64,000 nucleotides of DNA. Source: JAJPXC01 sp964562375 (GTDB taxonomy: Bacteria > Bacteroidota > Bacteroidia > Bacteroidales > Muribaculaceae). The position numbers were made by a program, and so were the translations under genes. The DNA is taken from the NCBI GenBank assembly GCA_964562375.1, contig CAZLSW010000002.1:1-64000 (forward strand), read 5' to 3'. The notes beneath the pieces were generated by a model. That model ran no database searches. It saw only the letters and a program-made list of their open reading frames with translations, and had not been told where the DNA came from. Of the stretch, positions 32,944 to 40,287 are shown piece after piece. Numbering within the stretch: position 1 is the stretch's first letter; the number at the start of each line of letters is the position of its first letter.

Positions 32944-34332
32944 GTGAAAAGATTCTCCTCCATGCGGCTGTTGCCGGTCGCACTTGTTACATTGATCGGG
33001 GCTTCGACGCTCACTGTCGCGTGTGGGTCGAAGAGCGCCGATGACCAACAGTTGCCCGATACGTTGAGGGTGTCGACCATCTACGGGCCTGCCTCCTATT
33101 TTTATTATCGCGACACGATCATGGGTTACGACTACGACATGATCGAGGAATTGGCCGCCGAGCATGGGTTCGCGGTCGACTGGCGCGTGGCCGGGAGTCT
33201 CGACGAGGCTATCCAGTGGGCTGTCGACGGCGAGGTTGACCTCGTGGGCACGCAGATTCCCGTGACATCCGACTCGCGTCACAAGATTATACCTTGCGGA
33301 CTGAAAACCTACACCGAGGAGGTGCTCGTGCAGCCGCCGGGTGACACGGTGCTGGTCGACATCAACCAGTTGAAGGGCCAGACGGTGTACGTGCAGAAAG
33401 ATTCCAAGAGCGAGGAGGCACTTGAGAAGGTCAACAACAAGATTGGAGGCGGTATTAACATCCGTCCGGTCGATGAAGATTCGCTGGCTACCGAGGATAT
33501 GCTGGCGGCCGTGGCTCACGGCGACATCCACCTGGCCATTGTCGACTCGGAAACGGCCAAGTTGAACAAAACCTATTATCCCGACTTGAACATCACCTTG
33601 GCTATCTCGACGCCCGAGCTGTCGCAATGGGGCGTGGCGCAGGATATGAAGTGGCTGGGTGAGAAGATTGACGAGTGGATGAAGGAAGCCAAGCCTCGTG
33701 AGGCCCAGGACGAGATTTTGAAGAAATATTTCGACTCGCAAAAGAATCTGCCCGTAGAGGGCGCAAGTTTCGACCGGAAATTCCAGAATGGCTACGCGTC
33801 GCCCTTCGACCACCTGTATAAGCAGCACACCGAAGGCACCAGCTGGGACTGGCGCTTGCTCGCGGCTCAGGGCTTCACCGAGAGCCGCTTCGACTCGACG
33901 GCACGGTCGTGGGCCGGAGCCAAGGGGGTGATGCAGATCATGCCTAACACGGCCAAGGATTTCGGGTTGAAGAAGAGCGAGATGTCGTCGGCGTCGCGGT
34001 CGATAGAGACAGCGGTGAAGGTGTTGAACCGTTACGACGAGATTTTGGCGTCGAAGGTGCCTGATCCGATTGAGAGGCAGAAATTTGTGATGGCGGCCTA
34101 CAACGCGGGTCCGGGTCACGTGCTCGATGCGATAGCCTTGGCTAAAAAGTATAAGCTCGATCCCACCAAGTGGGACGGGAACGTGGAGAAAGCGATGCTG
34201 ATGAAGATGAAGCGGAAATATTACCGCGACCCAGTGGTGAAATATGGCTATTCCCGAGGGCGTGAGACGGTTGATTACGTCAAGCGCATCTGGAGCTACT
34301 ACGACGAAGTAAGGAAGAAGATTCCCGCTTAG
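32944..34332 (+). CDS. MltF-like membrane-bound lytic transglycosylase
   Basis: A 462-residue lipoprotein that cuts peptidoglycan glycan strands. Lipobox LTVAC gives Cys27. Residues 40-265 form a periplasmic solute-binding (SBP_bac_3) domain, and the SLT catalytic domain follows at about 290-460 with the active-site Glu313 in AAQGFTESRFDS, plus GVMQIMPNTAKDFG and MAAYNAGPGHV. This order is that of MltF. The reading frame opens with GTG at 32944; ATG at 32962 (MRLLPVAL) is an equally good start for the signal peptide. A strong bidirectional terminator follows directly. Confidence 0.92.
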   Translation: MKRFSSMRLLPVALVTLIGASTLTVACGSKSADDQQLPDTLRVSTIYGPASYFYYRDTIMGYDYDMIEELAAEHGFAVDWRVAGSLDEAIQWAVDGEVDLVGTQIPVTSDSRHKIIPCGLKTYTEEVLVQPPGDTVLVDINQLKGQTVYVQKDSKSEEALEKVNNKIGGGINIRPVDEDSLATEDMLAAVAHGDIHLAIVDSETAKLNKTYYPDLNITLAISTPELSQWGVAQDMKWLGEKIDEWMKEAKPREAQDEILKKYFDSQKNLPVEGASFDRKFQNGYASPFDHLYKQHTEGTSWDWRLLAAQGFTESRFDSTARSWAGAKGVMQIMPNTAKDFGLKKSEMSSASRSIETAVKVLNRYDEILASKVPDPIERQKFVMAAYNAGPGHVLDAIALAKKYKLDPTKWDGNVEKAMLMKMKRKYYRDPVVKYGYSRGRETVDYVKRIWSYYDEVRKKIPA

Positions 34333-34333
34333 T

Positions 34334-34374
34334 AAAAATGGCTCGTTCCCGGGATGGGGCGAGCCATTTTTATT
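34334..34374. terminator. Bidirectional intrinsic terminator
   Basis: AAAAATGGCTCG, a 14-base loop and CGAGCCATTTTTA give a perfect 12-base stem with A- and T-rich flanks. It lies between the convergent mltF-like gene and rplS and can end both transcripts. Confidence 0.9.
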
Positions 34375-34393
34375 TGCGTTGCGCTGCAGAATG

Positions 34394-34759
34394 TTACTTC
34401 ACGGGAGCGGTTTTGAGGCGACGCTCTTTGATGCGAGCCTTCTTGCCGGTGAGCTTGCGGAGGTAGTAAAGCTTGGCGCGACGCACCTTGCCATACTTGT
34501 TGACGGTGATAGAGTCGATGAATGGCGACTCGATGGGGAAGATACGCTCAACGCCGATGTTGTCGCTCATCTTGCGCACGGTGAAGCGCTTTTTGGGGCC
34601 TTCGCCGGCGATTTTGATCACAACGCCGCGATACTGCTGGATACGCTCCTTGTTACCCTCCTTGATGCGGTAGGCAACGGTGATGGTGTCGCCGGGGCCA
34701 AATTGAGGATGCTGCTTCCCGGTAGCGAATGCCTCCTCGGCTACTTTGATTAAATCCAT
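34394..34759 (-). CDS. rplS: 50S ribosomal protein L19
   Basis: Ribosomal protein at the subunit interface. From the ATG at 34759 the 121 residues have family length and motifs: GDTITVAYRIKEGNKERIQ, YRGVVIKIAGEGPKKRFTVR and ERIFPIESPFIDSITV with the basic C-terminus RRAKLYYLRKLTGKKARIKE. An in-frame extension to 34873 would translate promoter sequence and is rejected. It is a single-gene unit here, not next to rpsP-trmD as in many bacteria. Confidence 0.98.
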   Translation of the reverse strand: MDLIKVAEEAFATGKQHPQFGPGDTITVAYRIKEGNKERIQQYRGVVIKIAGEGPKKRFTVRKMSDNIGVERIFPIESPFIDSITVNKYGKVRRAKLYYLRKLTGKKARIKERRLKTAPVK

Positions 34760-34842
34760 TTTGAGTTTTAAAGCTTTAAAATGTTTAACATCACGCAATA
34801 TACACGGGCAGCTTGTCCCGCCAGAGATTGCGCATACGGCCG

Positions 34843-34873
34843 CGAAGTTACAAATTTTTTCGTAACCTCGCAA
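34843..34873 (-). promoter_or_regulatory. Promoter of rplS
   Basis: On the minus strand TTGC (34870-34873), a 19-base spacer and TAACTTCG (34843-34850) approach the Bacteroidetes promoter with one mismatch in each box. The leader to the ATG is about 75 bases. The leader holds GGCGGGACAAGC, a word also seen in the 35-base repeats upstream. Confidence 0.5.
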
Positions 34874-34946
34874 GCTGAAAATTTTTTTGGATTCCCGGAG
34901 GGGGTAGAGACAGCCGGAGATCGCTAAATCGCCTAATCGTGGTAAA

Positions 34947-34990
34947 GCGAAATAACGTAATAACGTTATTACGTAATAACGTTATAACGA
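34947..34990. repeat. ATAACGTA repeat, dispersed family
   Basis: About five copies of the ATAACGTA-type octamer, including palindromic TAATAACGTTATTACGTAAT, so it can also form a hairpin. Same word family as 29446-29588. Confidence 0.75.
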
Positions 34991-35012
34991 AGGCGTAAGA
35001 TGATGGAGGCTT

Positions 35013-35216
35013 GTCCCGCCGGGACGGCGGGACTTCCTGCCTGAAGTGACCCGCCGGGACGGCGGGATGTCCTGCCTGAGGTGTCCCGCCGGGACGGCGG
35101 GACCTCCTGCCTGAGTTGTCCCGCCGGGACGGCGGGACGTCCTGCCTAAAGTGTCCCGCCGGGACGGCGGGACTTCCTGCCTGAAGTGTCCCGCCGGGGA
35201 CGGCGGGACTTCCTAC
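35013..35216. repeat. Six tandem 35-base repeats, each a hairpin
   Basis: Six copies of a 35-base unit, each made of GTCCCGCCG-GGA-CGGCGGGAC (a 9-base stem with 3-base loop) and a TTCCTGCCTGAAGT-type linker. The last copy has one extra G. The array ends exactly at the rpoZ stop codon. Single related hairpins occur after the gldB-like gene (20838) and near the rplS promoter. Looks like a REP-type array; no associated transposase is present. Confidence 0.9.
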
Positions 35217-35552
35217 TTAGTCGAGGGAGGGCTTGTCCTTGGCGGGGTTGCGGTAGTGGATTTTGCCTTCGATGTACTCCTGGGCGGCGATGAGGGTGGG
35301 CTTGGGGAGCTTCTCGTAGTACTTGGAGATCTCGATTTGCTCGCGGTTTTCGGTGATTTCCTCGAGGTTGTCGTTGAGGGAGGCGAACTCTTGGAGCTTT
35401 TTCTCGAGGTCGTGCTTCATCTCGCCGGCGATTTGGTTGGCGCGCTTGGCGCAGATGCACACGGTTTCGTAGATGTTGCCGGTGTCCTTCGACATCTCGA
35501 TCATGTCGCGGGTCACGGTGTTGAGAGGTGCGTTGGTCTTCTTGTAGTCCAT
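35217..35552 (-). CDS. rpoZ: RNA polymerase omega-type subunit (RpoZ/Rpb6 family)
   Basis: Small RNA polymerase subunit that helps fold and hold beta-prime. The 111 residues match the Bacteroidetes omega-like form: NAPLNTVTRDMIEM, then the Rpb6/omega helix ETVCICAKRANQIAGEMKHD, and the extended tail ending YRNPAKDKPSLD. It follows bamD at 30 bases on the same strand, a pairing conserved in Bacteroidetes. Its stop codon abuts the 35-base repeat array, so the transcript would end in a string of strong hairpins. Confidence 0.88.
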   Translation of the reverse strand: MDYKKTNAPLNTVTRDMIEMSKDTGNIYETVCICAKRANQIAGEMKHDLEKKLQEFASLNDNLEEITENREQIEISKYYEKLPKPTLIAAQEYIEGKIHYRNPAKDKPSLD

Positions 35553-35582
35553 TATATAATTGCAATTATGATTTAACGGTGG

Positions 35583-36383
35583 TTACTCGTGGGCGTACTT
35601 GCGGGCGATAGAGTAGATGTTCTCGGCTTCCTCGCGGTTGGGGCTGTCGGGGTAGGAGCTCACGAAGTTGTAGTACTCGTCGATGACGTCGCGGAAACGC
35701 TCGGCTTTCTTCTCGTCGACGCTTTGGGATGCCTCTTGGTAGCGCGCTTTGAGGATAAGCAGGTCGAGGTCCTCCTTGTACTTGGTGTGGGGGTATTCCT
35801 TGATGGCGTTCTTGGCGACGATCACGGCCGACTCGTAGTTGTTGCCCATATAGTTGCCCAGATTGTAGTAGAGCTGGGCGTTTTGGAGCTGCTTGAGGGT
35901 CAATTTGTCTTGAAGCTCGAAGAGGCAGTTTTGGGCTTGGTGAACCTTGTCGCTACGGGGGAAGAAGTCGATGAAAGCCTGAAACTCCTCGATGGCTTTG
36001 ATTGTCTCGCTTTGGTCGAGCTGGGGGTCGGGGGAGTCGAGGTAATATCCGTATGCGCTGTAGAAACGTGCCATCTCGGTGTATTTGCCACGGGGGTAGC
36101 GGGTATAATAGGCTTTGAACCAGGTGCCTGAGGTGAGGTAATCCTTGTTCTCATAGTTGGCGCGAGCCAGCAGGTATAGAGATTCCTCGGCCTTGTCGGA
36201 TCCTTTGAACACGGTGACGCACTCCTCGAGAATCGTGGCGGCTTGGACGTATTTGCCGTTCTCGAAAGCGCGCTTTGCGAAGTCGAATTTATAGTCGAAG
36301 TCCCTGCTCTTCTGGGCTTTGTTGTACTCGCCGCAGGATGTGGCCACGAGGGCGAGCAGGGCTATCAAGAGGTATCTCCACAT
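35583..36383 (-). CDS. bamD: Outer-membrane assembly lipoprotein BamD
   Basis: Lipoprotein of the BAM complex that folds outer-membrane barrels with BamA. The lipobox VATSC puts the lipid on Cys17. The remainder is a run of tetratricopeptide-like helices: DFAKRAFENGKYVQAATILE, EESLYLLARANYENKDYLTS, WFKAYYTRYPRGKYTEMARF, EEFQAFIDFFPRSDKVHQA, as expected for BamD. At 266 residues the length is normal. It starts the bamD-rpoZ unit; no clean promoter was identified upstream, only a TAACTTCG-like -7 word. Confidence 0.93.
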   Translation of the reverse strand: MWRYLLIALLALVATSCGEYNKAQKSRDFDYKFDFAKRAFENGKYVQAATILEECVTVFKGSDKAEESLYLLARANYENKDYLTSGTWFKAYYTRYPRGKYTEMARFYSAYGYYLDSPDPQLDQSETIKAIEEFQAFIDFFPRSDKVHQAQNCLFELQDKLTLKQLQNAQLYYNLGNYMGNNYESAVIVAKNAIKEYPHTKYKEDLDLLILKARYQEASQSVDEKKAERFRDVIDEYYNFVSSYPDSPNREEAENIYSIARKYAHE

Positions 36384-36522
36384 ATAGAAGTCTAAATTAA
36401 ATAGATTTGCGACGCGAAGTTACTCATTTTTCCCTTTGCGTGTACATAATTAATCTTAAAAACGCTGCGGAGGGAATATGTTAATAATATTGAAAATTGG
36501 TTGTTGATTTGGAAATTTCGCT

Positions 36523-36530
36523 TATATTCG
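36523..36530 (+). promoter_or_regulatory. Possible -7 element for the GHL10-type gene
   Basis: TATATTCG differs from TAnnTTTG by one base and is preceded by TTGG or TTGT at 18 to 22 bases. The start would be about 95 bases before the ATG at 36625. Low confidence. Confidence 0.35.
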
Positions 36531-36624
36531 CGTCGTAAAGTACGCAACCATGGATACACGGTGACGTATACACTGGGAAAAAGCAACTACCCCTAACTAT
36601 CACATTATATTTTTGACCCTAAGC

Positions 36625-39600
36625 ATGAGAAACTATGGTGAGCCGGCACAGGCGCTGATGCCCCAGCCGCACTCGAAATTTTTAACCTCAACGTGGCGCG
36701 CTATGTGCGTGGCCATGGCTTTGCTGTTCTCCCTATCGTCCAACGCCGCCGAGACCATCAAGCGCGAGCACCGCGCCGTGTGGTGCGCCACAGTGTGGTC
36801 CAACGACTGGCCCTTGTCGGCCAACACCGGCACCACCGCGGCCAAGCGCAAGGCTCAGAAGGCGGTGATGACCGATTATCTCGACGACATGCAGGCGGCG
36901 GGGATTAACGCTATCTATTTTCAGGTGCGCTCGATGTGCGACGCCATGTACGAATCCTCCTATGAGCCTTGGAGCGCTTATGTGTCGGGTACACGCGGCA
37001 CATCGCCGGGGTATGACCCCTTGGCGTGGGTTGTGGAGGAGTGCCACTCCCGAGGAATGGAGTGCTACGCTTGGGTTAACCCAATGCGCTACGCTACCAC
37101 CAATACCACTTATACCACCGCTAAGGATGTGGACAATGTAAATGATTATGTGATCGCCTATAAAAATGATGATGGCAAAACCACCAAAGTGCTCAATATC
37201 GGCAAGGCAAAGGCGCGCACCCATATCGCCAAGGTGGTGAAGGAGATAATACTCAACTACGACGTGGATGGCGTGGTGATGGACGACTACTTTTACCCCG
37301 AGGGGATGCCTGCAACGTCGTCGGCTGCCGATTATTCGACCTATACCTCCTCGGATGACTATACTAACGGGGTGTCGATGGCCGATTGGCGTCGCAACAA
37401 CGTCAACCAGATGATTTCGCGGATATACAACGTGATCAAGGCCAATCGCCCCGATCGCACGTTCATCCTGGCCCCCGCTGGGGTTGCCAAGGCTGGCTAC
37501 GGCATTCCCGACTCCCCCTCGGCGTCCAATGAGTATCAGTATGCCAAGTTGTTCTCCGATCCCTTGGCGTGGGTTTACAACGGATATATCGACGCGCTGT
37601 CGCCCCAGCTCTATTGGGCCACCACGCATGCCACCAACGCTTTCGGCCCGCTTTCGCAATGGTATCACAAGGCGGCCAAGCAGTTGGGACGCAACTTCTA
37701 TGCCTCCCATTCCATCTCATCGGCAACCAATCAGGCTGACCTTGGCGACCAGATAAAGCTCAACCGTCAGTATGGCGAATCGTCGGGCTGGAACGGCCCG
37801 GGTTCGGCGCTCTACAGCGCCAAGTCGTTCACCAACGTCTCCTCGACGCTCAAGAAGAGCTACTTCAAGGGGCCGTCGTTGACCCCGCGGTTGGCATGGT
37901 ACGACACCGACTCCTGCCAATACAAGCGTTACGCTTTCCCGGCTCCCACGGGAGGCAAGCACGCCAGCTCCAAGCTGAGTTGGACAGCGTCGACCAACCC
38001 CAACCAGGAGAGCGCCATCGTGCGTTACTCGGTGTACGCGGTGCCCGCGACGATTGCCCTGGCTGATGCTAAGCGCAGTGACGGCGACGGCATTTCGGCG
38101 GATTACCTTCTGGGAGTGACTTACACGAACTCCTACACCCTTGACACCGACTACGACACGGGCTACTGGTACGCCGTGTGTGTTTACGACGGATACGGAT
38201 TCGAGTCGGAGCCGATGGTAATCGACTATCCTACATTTGAGACCTTGGATGCGCCTGAGTTGCTTGCTCCTGATGACGGTAGCGACCAGGAGGAGAGCGT
38301 CAAATTCCAGTGGACCGGTGTGGGCGCCGAATACTACCGCGTGCAGATCTCCACCACCCCCGATTTCTCCACCATCCACAAGAGTAAAAAAGTGGAGCCG
38401 ACATCCCTGGCCAATTCCAAATATTCCACCACCATCAAGGCTTCCAATATTGGCTTGGGATTCTACTACTGGCGAGTGGTAGCGGTGAAGGAAGGATGCG
38501 CCAACGCCAAGTCGGGCTATCGCACGATCAACATCACCTCGGTGGGCGTGGGTAATTACGAGGATGGATACACGATCACCTACGATCCGGGGGATTATAA
38601 TTGGTACGGAAACGGAGTGCCCAATTTCGTGATGTGGAACAATTGGGTGCGCTCAACCGACTCCTCTTACGACAACTTCGAGCAGGCCAATAGTGGCAAG
38701 CAAAATAGATCGTTTGTTGTCTCGGGCGACTATCTTTACATCTCGGGGCGCGACGCCGACGGCTCCCCGACGATGACTTATCTCGACGTGTACAACCGTC
38801 ACACTGGCGAGAAGATTAAGCAATTGGAGCTCGACGCAGCTGGCTTGATAGGCGGTTACCCCTGTAATACCGTGTTCAAGGACGGCGGTGGCAACATATA
38901 TATCGCCAACATGACCCTTGACTTGCGTTCCAGCCCACTGGTAATACATCAGGTGAACACATCGACGGGCGAGCTCACCGAGGTGTTCCGCGCGACCTAC
39001 ACGTCGTCGAGCGTCGATGCCGCCTTGCGCGTCGACCATGTGGCGTGGCTCGATATCGATAATATCTCCTACATCTACGCCGCCATTTCGAACAAGAGCC
39101 TGCTCCTGCGCTGGACGTTGACCGATGGCTCGTTGCCCCAGACCAAAGAGTTTGACCTGTCGAGTGCGGGTTATTGGCCCTCAAGCGCCAGCTCCTTAGG
39201 CTCGGCGCCGGTGGTGATACCCTACAGCAAAGGCAACGTGTTCATCAACGGAGCCAACACTGGCTTCACCCGCTACGCGTTGTCGACGCCCAAGATTTAC
39301 GGCTCTTTGGCCGACGCTCCGAGCGGCTACCAGCCCGCGACGGCCACTTTCAACGGCGGCTCATGGTTCCCACTGAACAGCAAATATTACATGCTGTATC
39401 CCTATACCAACTATTCCCAATCGCCGGGAGTGACGTGGCGCCTGGCTGCCACGAGCAGCACCTACTCCTACGGCGACCTCAGCTATGGAGTGACTATCCC
39501 CGAGGGTGGTCTCGGCACCACCAGCTCCGTCACCATGCAGGCGGCTACCGATTACGTGGTCAATGCCGATGCCACAGCCGATATTTACGTCTATTCACCC

Positions 39601-39864
39601 GGTAACGGAGTGGCTTCCTACACCATCTCCAACGCTTGGAGCACGGGCGTGGAGGTCGTGACCTCGGATAACGCCCTGGTGGTGAAAGTGGACGGCCGAT
39701 TGGCCAAGGCGAGCGATCCAGCGGCGAGAGTGGAAGCTTATACTCCTGAAGGCTTGCTCGTTGCGAGCGGCCGAGGTGAGATTATGATACCCGCGCAAGG
39801 ACTGTGGATAATCCGCGCGTATACTCCTGTACACATTACATCCACCAAAGTTGTTGTAGAGTGA
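36625..39864 (+). CDS. Exported GHL10-type (DUF187) glycosyl hydrolase-like protein
   Basis: A 1,079-residue exported protein. After a signal region (hydrophobic core MCVAMALLFSLSSNA, cut near residue 42) comes a GHL10 barrel at about 47-360: EHRAVWCATVWSNDWP, AGINAIYFQVRSMCDAMYES, GMECYAWVNPMRY, YDVDGVVMDDYFYP with a likely catalytic Asp pair, and YIDALSPQLYW. A fibronectin-III-like region follows (about 440-620), then a beta-propeller-like domain (SFVVSGDYLYISGRD) and a tail (VEAYTPEGLLVASG ... STKVVVE) resembling type IX sorting domains. Plain GHL10 proteins have about 500 residues, so half of this protein is accessory. Substrate may be a glycan or peptidoglycan; unknown. Confidence 0.85.
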   Translation: MRNYGEPAQALMPQPHSKFLTSTWRAMCVAMALLFSLSSNAAETIKREHRAVWCATVWSNDWPLSANTGTTAAKRKAQKAVMTDYLDDMQAAGINAIYFQVRSMCDAMYESSYEPWSAYVSGTRGTSPGYDPLAWVVEECHSRGMECYAWVNPMRYATTNTTYTTAKDVDNVNDYVIAYKNDDGKTTKVLNIGKAKARTHIAKVVKEIILNYDVDGVVMDDYFYPEGMPATSSAADYSTYTSSDDYTNGVSMADWRRNNVNQMISRIYNVIKANRPDRTFILAPAGVAKAGYGIPDSPSASNEYQYAKLFSDPLAWVYNGYIDALSPQLYWATTHATNAFGPLSQWYHKAAKQLGRNFYASHSISSATNQADLGDQIKLNRQYGESSGWNGPGSALYSAKSFTNVSSTLKKSYFKGPSLTPRLAWYDTDSCQYKRYAFPAPTGGKHASSKLSWTASTNPNQESAIVRYSVYAVPATIALADAKRSDGDGISADYLLGVTYTNSYTLDTDYDTGYWYAVCVYDGYGFESEPMVIDYPTFETLDAPELLAPDDGSDQEESVKFQWTGVGAEYYRVQISTTPDFSTIHKSKKVEPTSLANSKYSTTIKASNIGLGFYYWRVVAVKEGCANAKSGYRTINITSVGVGNYEDGYTITYDPGDYNWYGNGVPNFVMWNNWVRSTDSSYDNFEQANSGKQNRSFVVSGDYLYISGRDADGSPTMTYLDVYNRHTGEKIKQLELDAAGLIGGYPCNTVFKDGGGNIYIANMTLDLRSSPLVIHQVNTSTGELTEVFRATYTSSSVDAALRVDHVAWLDIDNISYIYAAISNKSLLLRWTLTDGSLPQTKEFDLSSAGYWPSSASSLGSAPVVIPYSKGNVFINGANTGFTRYALSTPKIYGSLADAPSGYQPATATFNGGSWFPLNSKYYMLYPYTNYSQSPGVTWRLAATSSTYSYGDLSYGVTIPEGGLGTTSSVTMQAATDYVVNADATADIYVYSPGNGVASYTISNAWSTGVEVVTSDNALVVKVDGRLAKASDPAARVEAYTPEGLLVASGRGEIMIPAQGLWIIRAYTPVHITSTKVVVE

Positions 39865-39906
39865 TAGATAGGAAGGTGCCGGCCGAGTAGGCTCGCACAC
39901 CCCGAG

Positions 39907-39943
39907 GGCGGCGTCGACAAGCCATAGTGCGACGCCGCCTTTG
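39907..39943 (+). terminator. Intrinsic terminator after the GHL10-type gene
   Basis: GGCGGCGTCG at 39907-39916 pairs perfectly with CGACGCCGCC at 39930-39939, followed by TTTGCTG. It lies 43 bases after the stop. Just downstream, 39948-39986 hold five copies of the 7-base unit TTGTTAG. Confidence 0.75.
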
Positions 39944-39947
39944 CTGT

Positions 39948-39986
39948 GTAGTTGTTAGTTGTTAGTTGTTAGTTGTTAGTTGTTAG
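39948..39986. repeat. TTGTTAG heptamer repeat
   Basis: Five to six tandem copies of TTGTTAG between the terminator and the recJ promoter. No coding content. Confidence 0.85.
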
Positions 39987-40026
39987 TGAGGGATTGTCGA
40001 CAGGGAAAGTATAAATATTATTAATA

Positions 40027-40059
40027 TTGGAAAAGATTCGCGGAAAAGCGTTATATTTG
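40027..40059 (+). promoter_or_regulatory. Promoter upstream of recJ
   Basis: TTGG at 40027-40030 (one base off TTTG), a 21-base spacer and TATATTTG at 40052-40059. Transcription should start near 40066, more than 220 bases before the recJ ATG, so the leader is unusually long. Confidence 0.6.
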
Positions 40060-40065
40060 CATACC

Positions 40066-40255
40066 AATCCAAAGAAGGCGCGTGCCGGAGCCTCTCTCCC
40101 ATTTTAGCCGGCTGATAAGCGTCGCGGGACACTCCTCCCGGCTCAGGGGCGCAAATGAAGCCCGTGGGCAATCTCTCTCCAAGCCGCGAGCGGGCGCGAA
40201 AGGCCCCTGGCAGTTTGCGGTTCAGCGTGTATAGGCCTGTTGTAAGTCCTTGACG
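40066..40255 (+). ncRNA. Candidate structured RNA or long recJ leader
   Basis: This 190-base GC-rich stretch has no ORF and can form several stems: CGGGA/TCCCG at 40125-40129/40136-40140, CAGGGGC/GCCCCTG at 40144-40150/40203-40209 enclosing GCCCG/CGGGC at 40160-40164/40191-40195, and GCCGG/CCGGC around 40084-40112. It begins just after a good promoter. A 6S-like RNA or a cis leader are both possible; I cannot match it to a known family by eye. Confidence 0.35.
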
Positions 40256-40287
40256 CCGAGTACCATGATATATAAAAAACGACATAA

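Noticed and set aside
35013..35216. CRISPR array
   Set aside because: Repeats are directly adjacent with a 35-base period and no unique spacers, and no cas genes are present.
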